Positions 55,481-64,000 are shown, counted from the stretch's first letter. The stretch is 64,000 nt of DNA from Prolixibacteraceae bacterium (GCA_019459485.1 JAIBEZ010000015.1:1-64000); one strand, 5' to 3'. Made by a program: numbers and translations. The notes: generated by a model not told the origin, from the sequence alone.

Positions 55481-56719
55481 TCAATTTACAGTAATAATTC
55501 TTGTTCTGGTCGCCACCAAATCATTGTTTTCAAAATAGCTTATACGGATTTTGACACCATTGCCAACCATAAATACCATCCTTAAATTGCAGGCTTTACC
55601 ACTTTCAACCACCTCAAAAGTTTGAGAATTGTTGACAAAATTATAATCACTAACTTTCCAGTTTATATTACTACTGGGATTATAGCCCCAATAACCGGAA
55701 ATTGAATCACCTCCCTCAACATACTCCAGTTTTATCTTTAGGCTTAGACCTTTGATTGTAGTTACTGAAAGATATGAATATGGTGTAACACTGGGCGGAG
55801 GTCCACCAAGTCCTGAAGGAAAAACTAAATTTTCATCATTTAGTATATTTAAACCATCATCCACAGTTTTCGGATAGGAAAATAAACTGACTGCATTAAA
55901 TGTTGAATTATTCACAAACGAAATAATGTATTTTTCAAATTCAGGAACCTGAGCGGTTGTTCCGATTTCCTGATACCTTTTTTCAAGGTTTTCCCTTATT
56001 TTCAACGGGTTCAGTATTTTTGCGTGACTGATCAATGAAGTTCCCAGCACTGTATTATCCAATCTTCCATCTGTACTGATATCTGCACTCAGGTTTGCCA
56101 AAAGTTCGGACAATTCGGCTTCTGTGCGAAAACCTTGCAAAATGGAGGAAATGGCCAGCAAAATGGCATTGTCGTCTCCACTTTTGTTAATATCCAACAA
56201 TTCAGAACTTTGGATATCACTTTTGCTCAAACTAAAAATGGCCAGAATTTCATTAAGCGCTTTTTTCTTGGCATCCGCAAATGAAAGTCCACCGGCAACA
56301 AGATTCTCCACCCTTGCTTTTTCCAAAGTTGACAATACATTCACATTTAACGTATTGATACTGGTAACATCTGCCAAAGCAAGCAATGTGATTTGTGATT
56401 TTGAGGTTTCGCCGGTTACTTCATTGAAGTAAAATCCGTCGGCTTTTAACTCCACAAAAGGTGACGATAATTGAACATTGGCGAGCTCAAAAGTTCCCTG
56501 ATTGTCTTTTATCTGAGAATTAAAAGATTTTCCCGTTTGCGACAAATCAGTTTTTAGTTCTGAAATTGAAATAGACGTGCCATTAAGGAATGGACCTTTT
56601 TGAATAAAGCCTGTTATTTTTTCTTTGGTAAGAACTTCCGGACTATCATCATCGTTACAGGAAGACAATAACAATAAACAAATAACAGAAATACAGACAA
56701 TTAGATAGGTGTTTTTCAT
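55481..56719 (-). CDS. Lipoprotein of unknown function
   Basis: A 412-aa protein with a lipoprotein signal (LLLLSSC followed by an acidic NDDD) and a region (about 35-210) with GFIQKGPFLNGTSISI, DNQGTFELANV and NVNVLSTLEKARVENLVAGG, suggesting a beta-sandwich followed by helices. The Asp residues after the Cys favour outer-membrane export in this phylum. Function unknown. The gene is flanked on both sides by related palindromes and has its own -7 element. Confidence 0.7.
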   Translation of the reverse strand: MKNTYLIVCISVICLLLLSSCNDDDSPEVLTKEKITGFIQKGPFLNGTSISISELKTDLSQTGKSFNSQIKDNQGTFELANVQLSSPFVELKADGFYFNEVTGETSKSQITLLALADVTSINTLNVNVLSTLEKARVENLVAGGLSFADAKKKALNEILAIFSLSKSDIQSSELLDINKSGDDNAILLAISSILQGFRTEAELSELLANLSADISTDGRLDNTVLGTSLISHAKILNPLKIRENLEKRYQEIGTTAQVPEFEKYIISFVNNSTFNAVSLFSYPKTVDDGLNILNDENLVFPSGLGGPPPSVTPYSYLSVTTIKGLSLKIKLEYVEGGDSISGYWGYNPSSNINWKVSDYNFVNNSQTFEVVESGKACNLRMVFMVGNGVKIRISYFENNDLVATRTRIITVN

Positions 56720-56744
56720 AGCTGATTGATTTTTTATGGTAAAA

Positions 56745-56752
56745 CAAAACTA
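56745..56752 (-). promoter_or_regulatory. -7 element for the lipoprotein gene
   Basis: Minus-strand TAGTTTTG matches TAnnTTTG, 25 nt before the ATG at 56719. Confidence 0.5.
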
Positions 56753-56812
56753 CTAAATTTGAAACGATGTTTAATATAAAAAGCATAAGAATTTCCTGAA
56801 TCACCCAAAAAT

Positions 56813-56850
56813 AAATGGCTCAAGGATGAATTCAAATCCTTGAGCCATTT
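56813..56850 (-). repeat. 15-bp inverted repeat in the lipoprotein/GH36 gap
   Basis: AAATGGCTCAAGGAT (56813-56827) and ATCCTTGAGCCATTT (56836-56850) are exact complements with an 8-nt loop containing GAATTC. It may serve as the terminator of the galactosidase transcript, but no strong T-run follows. Confidence 0.75.
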
Positions 56851-56876
56851 ACAATATCTTTGATAATGAGGTTTTA

Positions 56877-56916
56877 GTTTGCTCAGCGGATGACTCAAGT
56901 CACCTGTTGAGTAAAC
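56877..56916. repeat. Imperfect palindrome, repeat family A second copy
   Basis: Left arm 56877-56896 and right arm 56897-56916 match at 15 of 20 positions; most differences are G opposite T, which would still pair in RNA. Its core resembles the perfect palindrome at 55443-55479 on the other side of the lipoprotein gene. Confidence 0.7.
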
Positions 56917-56927
56917 TTCGAGATAAA

Positions 56928-59096
56928 TTATTTCACCTCAATTATTTCAATCACTGCGCTTGTAAGTTCGTTGTTGTTTGGCAGCAACAAACCAACTTTC
57001 ATCAGGTAATCGCCTGAAAAGGTTTTACCATCCGAAGAAAATGAACTCCAAACGCCTTTCATCTTGTTAATTTCCTGCACTTTGTATGTTTTAGCCGCAT
57101 CCAAACCATTTAAACGAACCGGACTAAACTGGCCAAATGCACGTGGGTGCAATGCATAAGAGAAAAGTAACGACTTTGATTTATCCTGACTGGCAAACAT
57201 TAAAACAGCCCTTTCTTCCTCGTAAGGCGAAATTAGCCGGTACATATCCCCGCTCCAGATTAACTCCTTCAGCCGATTATAATTTTGTACAGCCATTTTA
57301 CTGAATTCCAATTCCTCGGCTGTCATTTCGTTTACACGGATATCGTATCCCATTTTTCCCATCATGGCCACATCTGTCCTGTATTTTAGCGATTGTTTGC
57401 CCATGGTGGTAATGTGGTTGCACGAGGTAATGCTCGGAAAAAAATAAGAATATCCCCATTGTATAAATACCCGCTCAACCGCATCAGTATTGTCGCTTGG
57501 CCAGAATTCGGTAAAGTATTTCAGAGCGCCATAATCGGTGCGTCCACCGCCACCCGAGCAAAGCATGATGGGCAAATCTGGATATTTCTTGCGTAAACGC
57601 TCCATTACATTGTAAAAACTGCGCACATATTCAATCTGAACGTGCGACTGCTTGTCTTTCAGATATGGCGAGTAAGTATTGGTCATTATACGATTACAAT
57701 CCCATTTAATGAACGCAATGTTTGGATTTTTGGTCATTATTTCATCCACCACATTGTAAACAAAATCCTGCACTTCGGGATTTGTCAAATCCAAAACCAA
57801 CTGGTTGCGGTAATAATTCTCCGCGCGATTCGGCAATTTCAGAATCCAATCAGGATGTTTTTCATACAATTCACTTTTCGGGTTCACCATTTCCGGCTCA
57901 ATCCAGATACCGAATTTTACACCTTTTGCCTCGGCCTGTTCAACCAGATATCCCAGTCCATGAGGTAATTTGGTTTTAGTTTCCTGCCAGTCGCCCAAAC
58001 CGGCGCCATCATTTGCCCTGGGGTATTTATTTCCAAACCAGCCATCGTCCAGCAGAAAAACATCAACGCCCAGTTCTTTGGCGCCACCGAACAAATCAGT
58101 CAGTATTTTTTCATCAAAATCGAAATAAGTTGCTTCCCAGTTGTTCAGCAAGGTCAGGCGGCTTCCGTTTCCGTCCATCACACCGTAATTGCGTGCCCAC
58201 TGGTGAAAGTTGCGACTGGCCAGTCCTTTTCCCTGTGCGCTGAAAGTGAAAATAAATTCAGGAGTTACAAAATTCTCATTGGGTTTCAGGTGATATTCCG
58301 AAGCAAACGGGTTCATTCCCGAAATCATCCTTAGAGAATTGTAATTGTCGATTTCGAACAACATTTGAAAACTGCCTGTCCAGCCCAATGTTCCGGCAAT
58401 CACTTCTCCTGAATTTTCACTGGCAGGCTTGTCTTTTGCCAGAAAAAATACCGGCGTCTGGAAAATGTTCGCCCGGGTGCCCAGTTTGCTGTCGATTGTT
58501 TTTATTCCACTTGTCAACTGGCTTTCTTCCATACGCATTTCCTCAGCCCAATCTCCATGAAACTGAGTCAACCAATAACGGTCGGCATTCAGATGGATCA
58601 TCGAAGAAGCGAAATTGCTCATAACCACCGGATTCTTTTCCTGATGGCTGATTTCCGTCCATGTTTTTACGATGTCCTCTTCAAAGTAGGCAACGAAAAT
58701 CAGCTTCACAGTTACCGGATATACCGGGTCTTTCAGAATGATTGTCGTGGTGGTAACATTGCCTTCGAACAACATTTTATCTTCAGAAAAAAGCAATTCC
58801 AGCGAAGGATTTCCATCGTTGTGAAGCATTTTAATGGCCGGTTCAAACAGATTGTCTGTTCCTGAAGGAATATAAGCTTCGTGCGTATTTCGCTGTAGTA
58901 AATAGTCAGAAGTATTGTTCAGCTTTTCGCCCAGATAAGCCTGATAAAGTTTTTTATTTTTCCCAACTGAATAAACCACTGCCGCATGTTTGGTTTCGAT
59001 AACAATTTGCTTTTCGGTTTCAACAGGTGGCACAGACTGTGCAAATACCTGAATGATAATAAATAACGATAAAATTAAGAGTAGATTTTTTTTCAT
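56928..59096 (-). CDS. Secreted GH36 alpha-galactosidase
   Basis: Glycoside hydrolase that removes terminal alpha-galactose. Signal peptide to about residue 20; N-terminal beta-sandwich; (beta/alpha)8 barrel with LLNNWEATYFDFDE, LLDDGWFG, GIWIEPEMVNP, the nucleophile Asp in IKWDCNR (about 465), CSGGGGRTDYGAL and acid/base Asp in SDNTDAVER (about 535); C-terminal all-beta domain. At 722 aa it is a complete GH36. No SusC/SusD or other carbohydrate genes lie next to it, so it does not form an obvious utilization locus. Confidence 0.92.
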   Translation of the reverse strand: MKKNLLLILSLFIIIQVFAQSVPPVETEKQIVIETKHAAVVYSVGKNKKLYQAYLGEKLNNTSDYLLQRNTHEAYIPSGTDNLFEPAIKMLHNDGNPSLELLFSEDKMLFEGNVTTTTIILKDPVYPVTVKLIFVAYFEEDIVKTWTEISHQEKNPVVMSNFASSMIHLNADRYWLTQFHGDWAEEMRMEESQLTSGIKTIDSKLGTRANIFQTPVFFLAKDKPASENSGEVIAGTLGWTGSFQMLFEIDNYNSLRMISGMNPFASEYHLKPNENFVTPEFIFTFSAQGKGLASRNFHQWARNYGVMDGNGSRLTLLNNWEATYFDFDEKILTDLFGGAKELGVDVFLLDDGWFGNKYPRANDGAGLGDWQETKTKLPHGLGYLVEQAEAKGVKFGIWIEPEMVNPKSELYEKHPDWILKLPNRAENYYRNQLVLDLTNPEVQDFVYNVVDEIMTKNPNIAFIKWDCNRIMTNTYSPYLKDKQSHVQIEYVRSFYNVMERLRKKYPDLPIMLCSGGGGRTDYGALKYFTEFWPSDNTDAVERVFIQWGYSYFFPSITSCNHITTMGKQSLKYRTDVAMMGKMGYDIRVNEMTAEELEFSKMAVQNYNRLKELIWSGDMYRLISPYEEERAVLMFASQDKSKSLLFSYALHPRAFGQFSPVRLNGLDAAKTYKVQEINKMKGVWSSFSSDGKTFSGDYLMKVGLLLPNNNELTSAVIEIIEVK

Positions 59097-59148
59097 AGTA
59101 ATACACTGTTAATGATGAATAAATTGGCAAGGCGAAAGGTATGATTTA

Positions 59149-59156
59149 CAAAACTA
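59149..59156 (-). promoter_or_regulatory. -7 element for the GH36 gene
   Basis: Minus-strand TAGTTTTG matches TAnnTTTG, about 53 nt before the GH36 ATG. Confidence 0.5.
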
Positions 59157-59278
59157 CCGACCAAATTAAAGTAAACTATCATTCGTTAAGTATTAATAAA
59201 TTTCTTCCTGAAAAAGCGATAAGTTTAAAACAATCGTCTAAATTCGTTCAGCAAAAAATAAAGTAAAATTTAAGAATC

Positions 59279-60025
59279 ATGAAGCTAAAAGCATTTCATA
59301 AATTAAGCTACGGATTGTATCTGGTAGCTTCCGAATATCAGGGCAAAAAGGCCGGATACATTGCAAATACTACTTTTCAGGTGACTTCGCAACCCGAGCA
59401 ACTTGCAATTTCGTGCCACAAGAAAAACCAGACAACACAGGTAATTCTCGATTCCGGCATATTTTCAGTTTCAGTATTGAAAAAAGACGTGAATATGAAA
59501 ATCATCGGCGATTTTGGTTTTATGTCGTCATCCGATCTGGACAAATTCAGCAGTGTAAAAACCATCACCGCCATCACCGGCGCACCCATTGTACTCGACA
59601 GCGCAGTGGCCTGGTTCGATTGTAAAGTCACCAATTCCATCGACCTCGGATCGCACTACCTGATTGTTGGTGAAGTACTTGATGCCGATGAAATTTCGGA
59701 TGAAGAACCGTTGACTTACAAGTATTACCGCGAAAAGTACAAAATGCTTTCGCCAAAGAATTCACCAACCTACATCGAAAAATCGGTGCTTGATGCAGAA
59801 ACAGACGCGACTGTCGTAGAAGAAAAAGAGCCGGAACACGATCATGAACATGAATACATATTCGACGGTCAGAGCTGGGTTTGTGTGATCTGCGGGTTTA
59901 CCTATAATCCTGAAGAAGGCGACCCGTCGATGGGAATTCCACCAGGAACACCTTTCGAAGACCTGCCTGAAGATTACAAATGCCCGATCTGCAACGCCAG
60001 CAAGGAATATTTTAAGAAGGTGTAG
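59279..60025 (+). CDS. Flavin reductase-like protein fused to rubredoxin
   Basis: Residues 1-155 are a flavin-reductase-like FMN-binding domain (KLSYGLYLVASEYQGKKAGYIANTTFQ); after an acidic, His-containing linker, residues 195-248 form a rubredoxin with WVCVICGFTYNPEEGDP and KCPICNASKEYF, four iron-binding Cys. This matches the high-molecular-weight rubredoxin layout, which passes electrons to oxygen- or NO-reducing flavodiiron proteins in anaerobes. No flavodiiron gene lies in the window. It ends at a palindromic repeat. Confidence 0.9.
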   Translation: MKLKAFHKLSYGLYLVASEYQGKKAGYIANTTFQVTSQPEQLAISCHKKNQTTQVILDSGIFSVSVLKKDVNMKIIGDFGFMSSSDLDKFSSVKTITAITGAPIVLDSAVAWFDCKVTNSIDLGSHYLIVGEVLDADEISDEEPLTYKYYREKYKMLSPKNSPTYIEKSVLDAETDATVVEEKEPEHDHEHEYIFDGQSWVCVICGFTYNPEEGDPSMGIPPGTPFEDLPEDYKCPICNASKEYFKKV

Positions 60026-60084
60026 AGACAAGGCACGCCTTGTCTCTTTTCTATTCAATTACAGAGACAGGGCATGCCCTGTCT
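60025..60084 (+). repeat. Tandem pair of GC-rich palindromes
   Basis: Palindrome 1 (60025-60046) has arms GAGACAAGGC and GCCTTGTCTC around AC. Palindrome 2 (60065-60084) is AGACAGGGCATGCCCTGTCT, a perfect 20-bp dyad. They are variants of one element separated by 18 nt, starting at the last base of the upstream stop codon. They resemble dispersed REP-like repeats. Confidence 0.85.
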
Positions 60085-60105
60085 TTACGCTGTCCATATT
60101 TTCAT

Positions 60106-60113
60106 TATTTTTG
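60106..60113 (+). promoter_or_regulatory. -7 element for the amidohydrolase gene
   Basis: TATTTTTG matches TAnnTTTG, 23 nt before ATG 60136, and supports that start over an in-frame reading from 60040. Confidence 0.6.
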
Positions 60114-60135
60114 CTGTTTAAACTATAAAAGCACC

Positions 60136-61023
60136 ATGAAGAACAAGAACTACAATATTGCGTTGACCCAGATTTCACTGGATGCAACTCCGGAAGTTAA
60201 CCTGAAGAAGTGTCTGGAATGGATCAGAAAAGCCGCCAAACAGGGAGCCGATGTGGTTTGTCTGCCTGAATTATACAGTTCGTTCTATTTTTGCCAGAGC
60301 GAAAATCATGATTATTTTGATCTGGCCGAACCCCTGCACAACGATTCATACAAAGCTTTCAGTGCTTTGGCTGCTGAGTTGGGAGTTGTGCTGATCGTTC
60401 CATTTTTCGAAAGACGCGCTTCAGGATTGTATCACAATTCGGCTTACATCATCGACACCGATGGTTCGCAGGCCGGTTTGTACCGCAAAATGCACATTCC
60501 AGATGATCCGAGCTACTACGAAAAATTTTATTTCACTCCGGGCGACATCGGCTTCAAAGCATTTGATACCAAAGTTGGAAAAATCGGAACGTTGATTTGC
60601 TGGGATCAGTGGTATCCTGAAGGAGCAAGAATTACTGCTCTGCAAGGCGCGGAAGTACTCTTTTACCCGACTGCCATTGGATGGCATCCGGCAGAAAAAG
60701 CGCAATACGGCGAAAAGCAACACGACGCCTGGCGCACCGTTCAGCGTGGACACGCCGTGGCCAACGGTATTTTTGTAGCTGCTTGTAACCGGGTAGGTTT
60801 GGAAAAACCTGTTGAAACAACGGCCGGAATCGAATTCTGGGGAGCCTCGTTTATTGCCGGCCCACAAGGGGAAATACTGGCCGAAGCCTCGCACGACAAG
60901 GAAGAAATCATCATGGCTGAAGTTGACCTCACTCTGATGGAAGATGTCCGCCGCAACTGGCCTTTCCTCCGCGACCGACGAATTGACGCATATGGAGATA
61001 TTACGAAACGGTTTATTGATTAA
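60136..61023 (+). CDS. aguB: N-carbamoylputrescine amidase-like nitrilase
   Basis: Carbon-nitrogen hydrolase that converts N-carbamoylputrescine to putrescine in arginine-derived polyamine synthesis. The catalytic triad is visible: Glu in CLPELYSS, Lys in YRKMHIPDDP and Cys in LICWDQWYPE. The PDDPSYYEKFYFTPGD stretch is typical of AguB. The usual partner agmatine deiminase is not in the window. An upstream frame extension crosses the palindromic repeat and the promoter; ATG 60136 gives 295 aa. Confidence 0.9.
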   Translation: MKNKNYNIALTQISLDATPEVNLKKCLEWIRKAAKQGADVVCLPELYSSFYFCQSENHDYFDLAEPLHNDSYKAFSALAAELGVVLIVPFFERRASGLYHNSAYIIDTDGSQAGLYRKMHIPDDPSYYEKFYFTPGDIGFKAFDTKVGKIGTLICWDQWYPEGARITALQGAEVLFYPTAIGWHPAEKAQYGEKQHDAWRTVQRGHAVANGIFVAACNRVGLEKPVETTAGIEFWGASFIAGPQGEILAEASHDKEEIIMAEVDLTLMEDVRRNWPFLRDRRIDAYGDITKRFID

Positions 61024-61079
61024 AGCTGAGTTACCTTCTTGCTAAATTAGATATCGGTATTATTACCTATTTTTGATTT

Positions 61080-61481
61080 ATGGAAAATGGAAAGATTGAT
61101 ATAGAAAAAATTTTTAATCATTGGATTACAACGTCTGATAAGGATTATACGACCATGATTCATCTTTATGAAGTGAAAGATTACCATTGGTCTTTATTTA
61201 TTGGACATATCGTAATTGAAAGATTATTGAAAGCCAAAATAGTAAAAACGACGGGAGATCACGCTCCCTTTACACACGATTTAAGACGACTTGCAAAGCT
61301 TTCAAAAATAGATTTTCAAAGTATTCAATTTGGTTGGCTTGATACAATAACAACTTTTAATCTGAATGCCCGATACGACAGCTACAAACAGGCTTTTTAT
61401 GAAAAATGCACATCCGAATTTACATCTGAATGGATTTCAAATATTAAAGAACTAAGATCATGGATAAAGCAGGCGCTATAA
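61080..61481 (+). CDS. HEPN-domain protein paired with MNT
   Basis: An all-helical 133-aa HEPN protein, with HIVIERLLKAKIV and FNLNARYDSYKQAF typical of HEPN proteins paired with small nucleotidyltransferases. The catalytic RNase motif RX4-6H of toxic HEPN proteins is not seen. It overlaps the MNT gene by 22 nt, so the two form a unit, possibly a type VII toxin-antitoxin pair or a non-toxic variant. Its base composition is more AT-rich than its neighbours. Confidence 0.8.
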   Translation: MENGKIDIEKIFNHWITTSDKDYTTMIHLYEVKDYHWSLFIGHIVIERLLKAKIVKTTGDHAPFTHDLRRLAKLSKIDFQSIQFGWLDTITTFNLNARYDSYKQAFYEKCTSEFTSEWISNIKELRSWIKQAL

Positions 61482-61777
61482 AAATTGCTGAACGATACAT
61501 CTCTCTAGTTAGCAAGAAGTATAAAATTGAAAATGCCATATTATTTGGCTCGTTTGCTAAAGGGACAAATCATATTGACAGCGATATTGATCTGGCAATT
61601 ATTTTTAAATCAATCGATGATATCATAGATCTACAAATAGAACTCATGAAAATGAGAACTGACGATGACCTTTTAATTGAACCGCATCCATTCAGAGTGA
61701 TTGATTTTCAAATATCCAATCCTGTTGTATCTGAAATATTAAAAACCGGAATTGAAATTGTTGATTATGCAGCCTGA
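61460..61777 (+). CDS. MNT minimal nucleotidyltransferase
   Basis: A 105-aa nucleotidyltransferase with the active-site signature LFGSFAKGTNHIDSDIDLAI (GS followed by D-x-D) and a later Asp in RVIDFQIS. In HEPN/MNT pairs, MNT proteins AMPylate or otherwise neutralise the HEPN partner. It overlaps the HEPN gene. Confidence 0.88.
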   Translation: MDKAGAIKIAERYISLVSKKYKIENAILFGSFAKGTNHIDSDIDLAIIFKSIDDIIDLQIELMKMRTDDDLLIEPHPFRVIDFQISNPVVSEILKTGIEIVDYAA

Positions 61778-61923
61778 CAACTCAGGAACAAAATCAAAAA
61801 CATTATGAAAATATCCGATCTGTTTTTCTTCTGATTGCTGTCAAATTTCAGGAAAAATATTTTATCGACACTTTTGCTGGTAAATAATCGAGCATTTAAA
61901 ACGATCATTAATAAAGCTATAAA

Positions 61924-62676
61924 TTGGAAAACTATTTCGACAAACAATTTGAGTTAAGATACTTCGAAATGAATAAGTTCGGAGAAGCTTCATCGTCTTC
62001 TATTTTAACTTTATTGGAAGAAACTGCTGCAGATCATTGCTATTCAATCAATCACAGTTTGTATGTTCTTGAAAAACAAAATATTGGATGGGTATTACTT
62101 TCCGGAGTAATGGAAATGTTTCAATATCCAAAATACAAGGAAAAGATCACTATCAGGACCTGGCTATCAAGCTATTCAACGGTTAAAGGGATCAGAGAAA
62201 ATATTATTTATAATGAACTGGGGAAAATAATTGGAAAAGCAAAAGGTCTATGGGTTTTCTTTGATATTCAAAGAAGAAGGCCTATTCAGATTTTTGATGC
62301 CATAAAAGAGAAATGGTCCTTTTATAAGGAAGAATGCATGAATCACGATATTACTAAAAAAATTGAACCGGTTGATTCAATAAATCACATTAAGGAATTT
62401 AATATCAACCGGTTTGATGTAGATACCAATCAGCACGTCAACAATATCAGGTATTTGCAATGGCTAATGGAGTCAGTTTCAGAAGACATTATTGATAATT
62501 TCTATTTGCACTCTATTGATGGTCGTTTTATTGCAGAAGCTCAATTGGGTGATACAATCATGTCGTTCACTGAGCGGGATATTCATGACAATTCGTATAT
62601 CCACATGATTAAAACCAAGAGTAATAATAAAGTTTGTGCCATAGCAAAAACGCTTTGGAAGAAAAGAATAAAGTAA
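61924..62676 (+). CDS. Acyl-ACP thioesterase (FatA-like)
   Basis: Two hotdog folds of the acyl-ACP thioesterase family. The first contains FELRYFEMNKFGEASSSSILTLLEETAADH and WVLLSGVMEMFQYPKYKEKITIRTW; the second contains FNINRFDVDTNQHVNNIRYLQWLMES with the catalytic Asn/His region. It releases free fatty acid from ACP. The start is a TTG at 61924, needed to include the first strand; the next ATG (61969) would cut into it. The length of 250 aa is normal. Confidence 0.87.
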   Translation: MENYFDKQFELRYFEMNKFGEASSSSILTLLEETAADHCYSINHSLYVLEKQNIGWVLLSGVMEMFQYPKYKEKITIRTWLSSYSTVKGIRENIIYNELGKIIGKAKGLWVFFDIQRRRPIQIFDAIKEKWSFYKEECMNHDITKKIEPVDSINHIKEFNINRFDVDTNQHVNNIRYLQWLMESVSEDIIDNFYLHSIDGRFIAEAQLGDTIMSFTERDIHDNSYIHMIKTKSNNKVCAIAKTLWKKRIK

Positions 62677-62694
62677 TACAAATACAGAAATACC

Positions 62695-63747
62695 ATGAAC
62701 ATTTTATATCGAAGTTTTTCCGGTGAATGTGAATTATCATTTCAGGCGAAAGCAAGCCGATGTTTCATTCTGATCAGTTTATTCAGTCTTTTTTTACCGT
62801 TGATTTCACAATCGCAGATAAAAGAAATGGATCTGAATCTGGAAAATTATGAATATCCCTTTCCTGTGAAAATCATTTCGCTCTCCATTCAAAAACATCA
62901 ATATGAAATGGCCTATATGGATGTTTTGCCAGATAAACCAAATGGCAAAACAGTTCTGCTGTTTCATGGGAAAAATTTTAACGGAGCCTACTGGAAGCAA
63001 ACAGCGGATGTATTGCTGAAGAATGGGTACAGGGTTGTTATTCCCGATCAGATTGGATTTGGGAAGTCGTCTAAACCTGAAAATTTTCAGTATTCATTTC
63101 AGCAACTGGCAACCAATACCAAAACCCTTCTTGATACCCTGGATATAAAAAAGATAGCAGTACTCGGCCATTCAATGGGTGGAATGCTGGCAATCAGATT
63201 CACATTGATGTATCCTGAAACTACCACAAAACTTATTCTGGAAAATCCAATCGGATTAGAGGATTACAAGCTAAAAGTTCCGTATCAGCCAGTCGATGTT
63301 TTATTTCAGAAAGAACTAAAACAGAATTATGAAGCCATGAAAAAATACCAGCTCGTGTTTTATTACGACAACAAATGGAAACCAGAATACGACGAATGGC
63401 TGAATATCATTGCCGGGTTGACCTTAAATAAAAATTATCCGTTAATTGCATGGAATCAGGCACTAACAACGGATATGATCATGACTCAACCGATAGTTTA
63501 CGAGTTGGAGAACATCAAGGCCCCCACTTTGCTAATCATCGGACAACGTGACAGAACCGCATTGGGTAAAGATCTGGCAGCGCCGGAAATGAGGAAAACC
63601 ATGGGCAATTATCCCGAACTCGGAATACTGACACAAGGAAAAATTGCGAATAGTAAACTTGTAAAACTTGATGGAATAGGACATCTTCCGCACATCGAGG
63701 CATTTGAACAATTTATAGCACCTGTATTGCAGTTTCTGGAGAAATAA
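62695..63747 (+). CDS. Secreted alpha/beta hydrolase
   Basis: Alpha/beta-hydrolase fold with a hydrophobic segment at about residues 23-40 that may be a signal or anchor. The nucleophile Ser is in VLGHSMGGMLAI, an oxyanion-type HGKNFNG lies upstream, and the catalytic His is in GIGHLPHIEAF; an Asp is likely in IIGQRDRTALG. Substrate is unknown. It starts 18 nt after the thioesterase gene and may share its transcript. Confidence 0.82.
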   Translation: MNILYRSFSGECELSFQAKASRCFILISLFSLFLPLISQSQIKEMDLNLENYEYPFPVKIISLSIQKHQYEMAYMDVLPDKPNGKTVLLFHGKNFNGAYWKQTADVLLKNGYRVVIPDQIGFGKSSKPENFQYSFQQLATNTKTLLDTLDIKKIAVLGHSMGGMLAIRFTLMYPETTTKLILENPIGLEDYKLKVPYQPVDVLFQKELKQNYEAMKKYQLVFYYDNKWKPEYDEWLNIIAGLTLNKNYPLIAWNQALTTDMIMTQPIVYELENIKAPTLLIIGQRDRTALGKDLAAPEMRKTMGNYPELGILTQGKIANSKLVKLDGIGHLPHIEAFEQFIAPVLQFLEK

Positions 63748-63831
63748 AAAACTTACCGCTGCCTGCGGACAAGGAAAATAGCGAAAATTCAATAACAGGA
63801 CTTCAAATAACACGATATTCAGATTAAGAAA

Positions 63832-64000
63832 ATGAGAAAAGCATTCGGCATTTTGCTGCTGTTAACACAATTTTCGTGCAGCGTCCCCAAACCCGAAGGA
63901 TTAATCCTGAAAGTGCAGTTCCAGCCAGAAAAGACTTACAGCATATCTACCATAAGAGGAACTGAAACGGTGATTACTTACTCGGGACAGGAGATTGCAA
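63832..64000 (+). CDS. Lipoprotein, truncated by window end
   Basis: The first 56 codons are present: a short signal with a lipobox-like LLLTQFSCS followed by SVPKPEG and a beta-rich LILKVQFQPEKTY. The rest lies beyond position 64000. Function cannot be assigned. Confidence 0.65.
   Translation, partial: MRKAFGILLLLTQFSCSVPKPEGLILKVQFQPEKTYSISTIRGTETVITYSGQEIA

Noticed and set aside
56928-59096. Polysaccharide utilization locus around GH36
   Set aside because: No SusC/SusD pair, sensor or further glycosidases adjoin it within the window.

Overview
The window looks like chromosome of a member of the Bacteroidota, probably Bacteroidales/Marinilabiliales-like. This rests on many upstream regions carrying the Bacteroidota -7 motif TAnnTTTG instead of a sigma70 -10/-35, on start codons without clear Shine-Dalgarno sequences, on a type IX secretion C-terminal tail (gene at 13399), and on families typical of the phylum (LptD of Bacteroidota type, HYC_CC_PP, DUF6249-like). 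Genus assignment is inference. I found no tRNA, rRNA, CRISPR array, insertion sequence or prophage.

Layout. 1-8700: envelope and housekeeping genes (lptD-like on minus; amidase, MCE protein, dnaA, EamA transporter and YigZ on plus). 8700-10840: aspartate transcarbamoylase pyrB-pyrI with a long leader ORF running through a terminator, then a GAF-type methionine sulfoxide reductase. 11025-15803: DedA, amino-acid permease, secreted sugar-dehydrogenase-like protein with T9SS tail, and a CDF transporter. 15810-22749 (minus): a sulfite reduction and siroheme operon (DUF2061, precorrin-2 dehydrogenase, cysJ, cysI, hemD, SDR, cobA), preceded by a Cys/Met-rich leader peptide and an intrinsic terminator arranged as a classical attenuator. 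22834-24060: an ATP-grasp protein. 24033-34633 (minus): a complete chemosensory operon (STAS, CheY, CheA, CheW, MCP, CheR, a kinase lacking the usual His, CheD, CheB, hybrid kinase, receiver), with no flagellar genes nearby.

35511-48860: a 13-kb copper/silver-type metal locus (HYC_CC_PP protein, HMA proteins, CusA-, CusB- and TolC-like efflux parts, DUF302, short CDF-like transporter, AraC regulator with HMA-like N-terminus, CopA ATPase, CopZ-like chaperone). A distinctive HMA variant with an added CC-x-Y tail occurs three times, once fused to the CusB-like protein, and two further decayed tail copies lie at 44265-44463. 49070-55433: pdxH, an ECF sigma factor with divergent target gene and matching promoters, ligA, a DUF6913-like gene and dapA. 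55443-60113: a lipoprotein, a GH36 alpha-galactosidase and a flavin reductase-rubredoxin fusion, separated by palindromic intergenic repeats. 60136-64000: a carbamoylputrescine amidase-like enzyme, a HEPN/MNT pair, an acyl-ACP thioesterase, an alpha/beta hydrolase and the start of a lipoprotein.

The strongest leads are regulatory: the Cys/Met attenuator of the sulfite operon, the pyrB leader, and the paired ECF promoters. The HMA-CC tail family in the metal locus follows. All functional statements come from reading motifs by eye; no database search was run.
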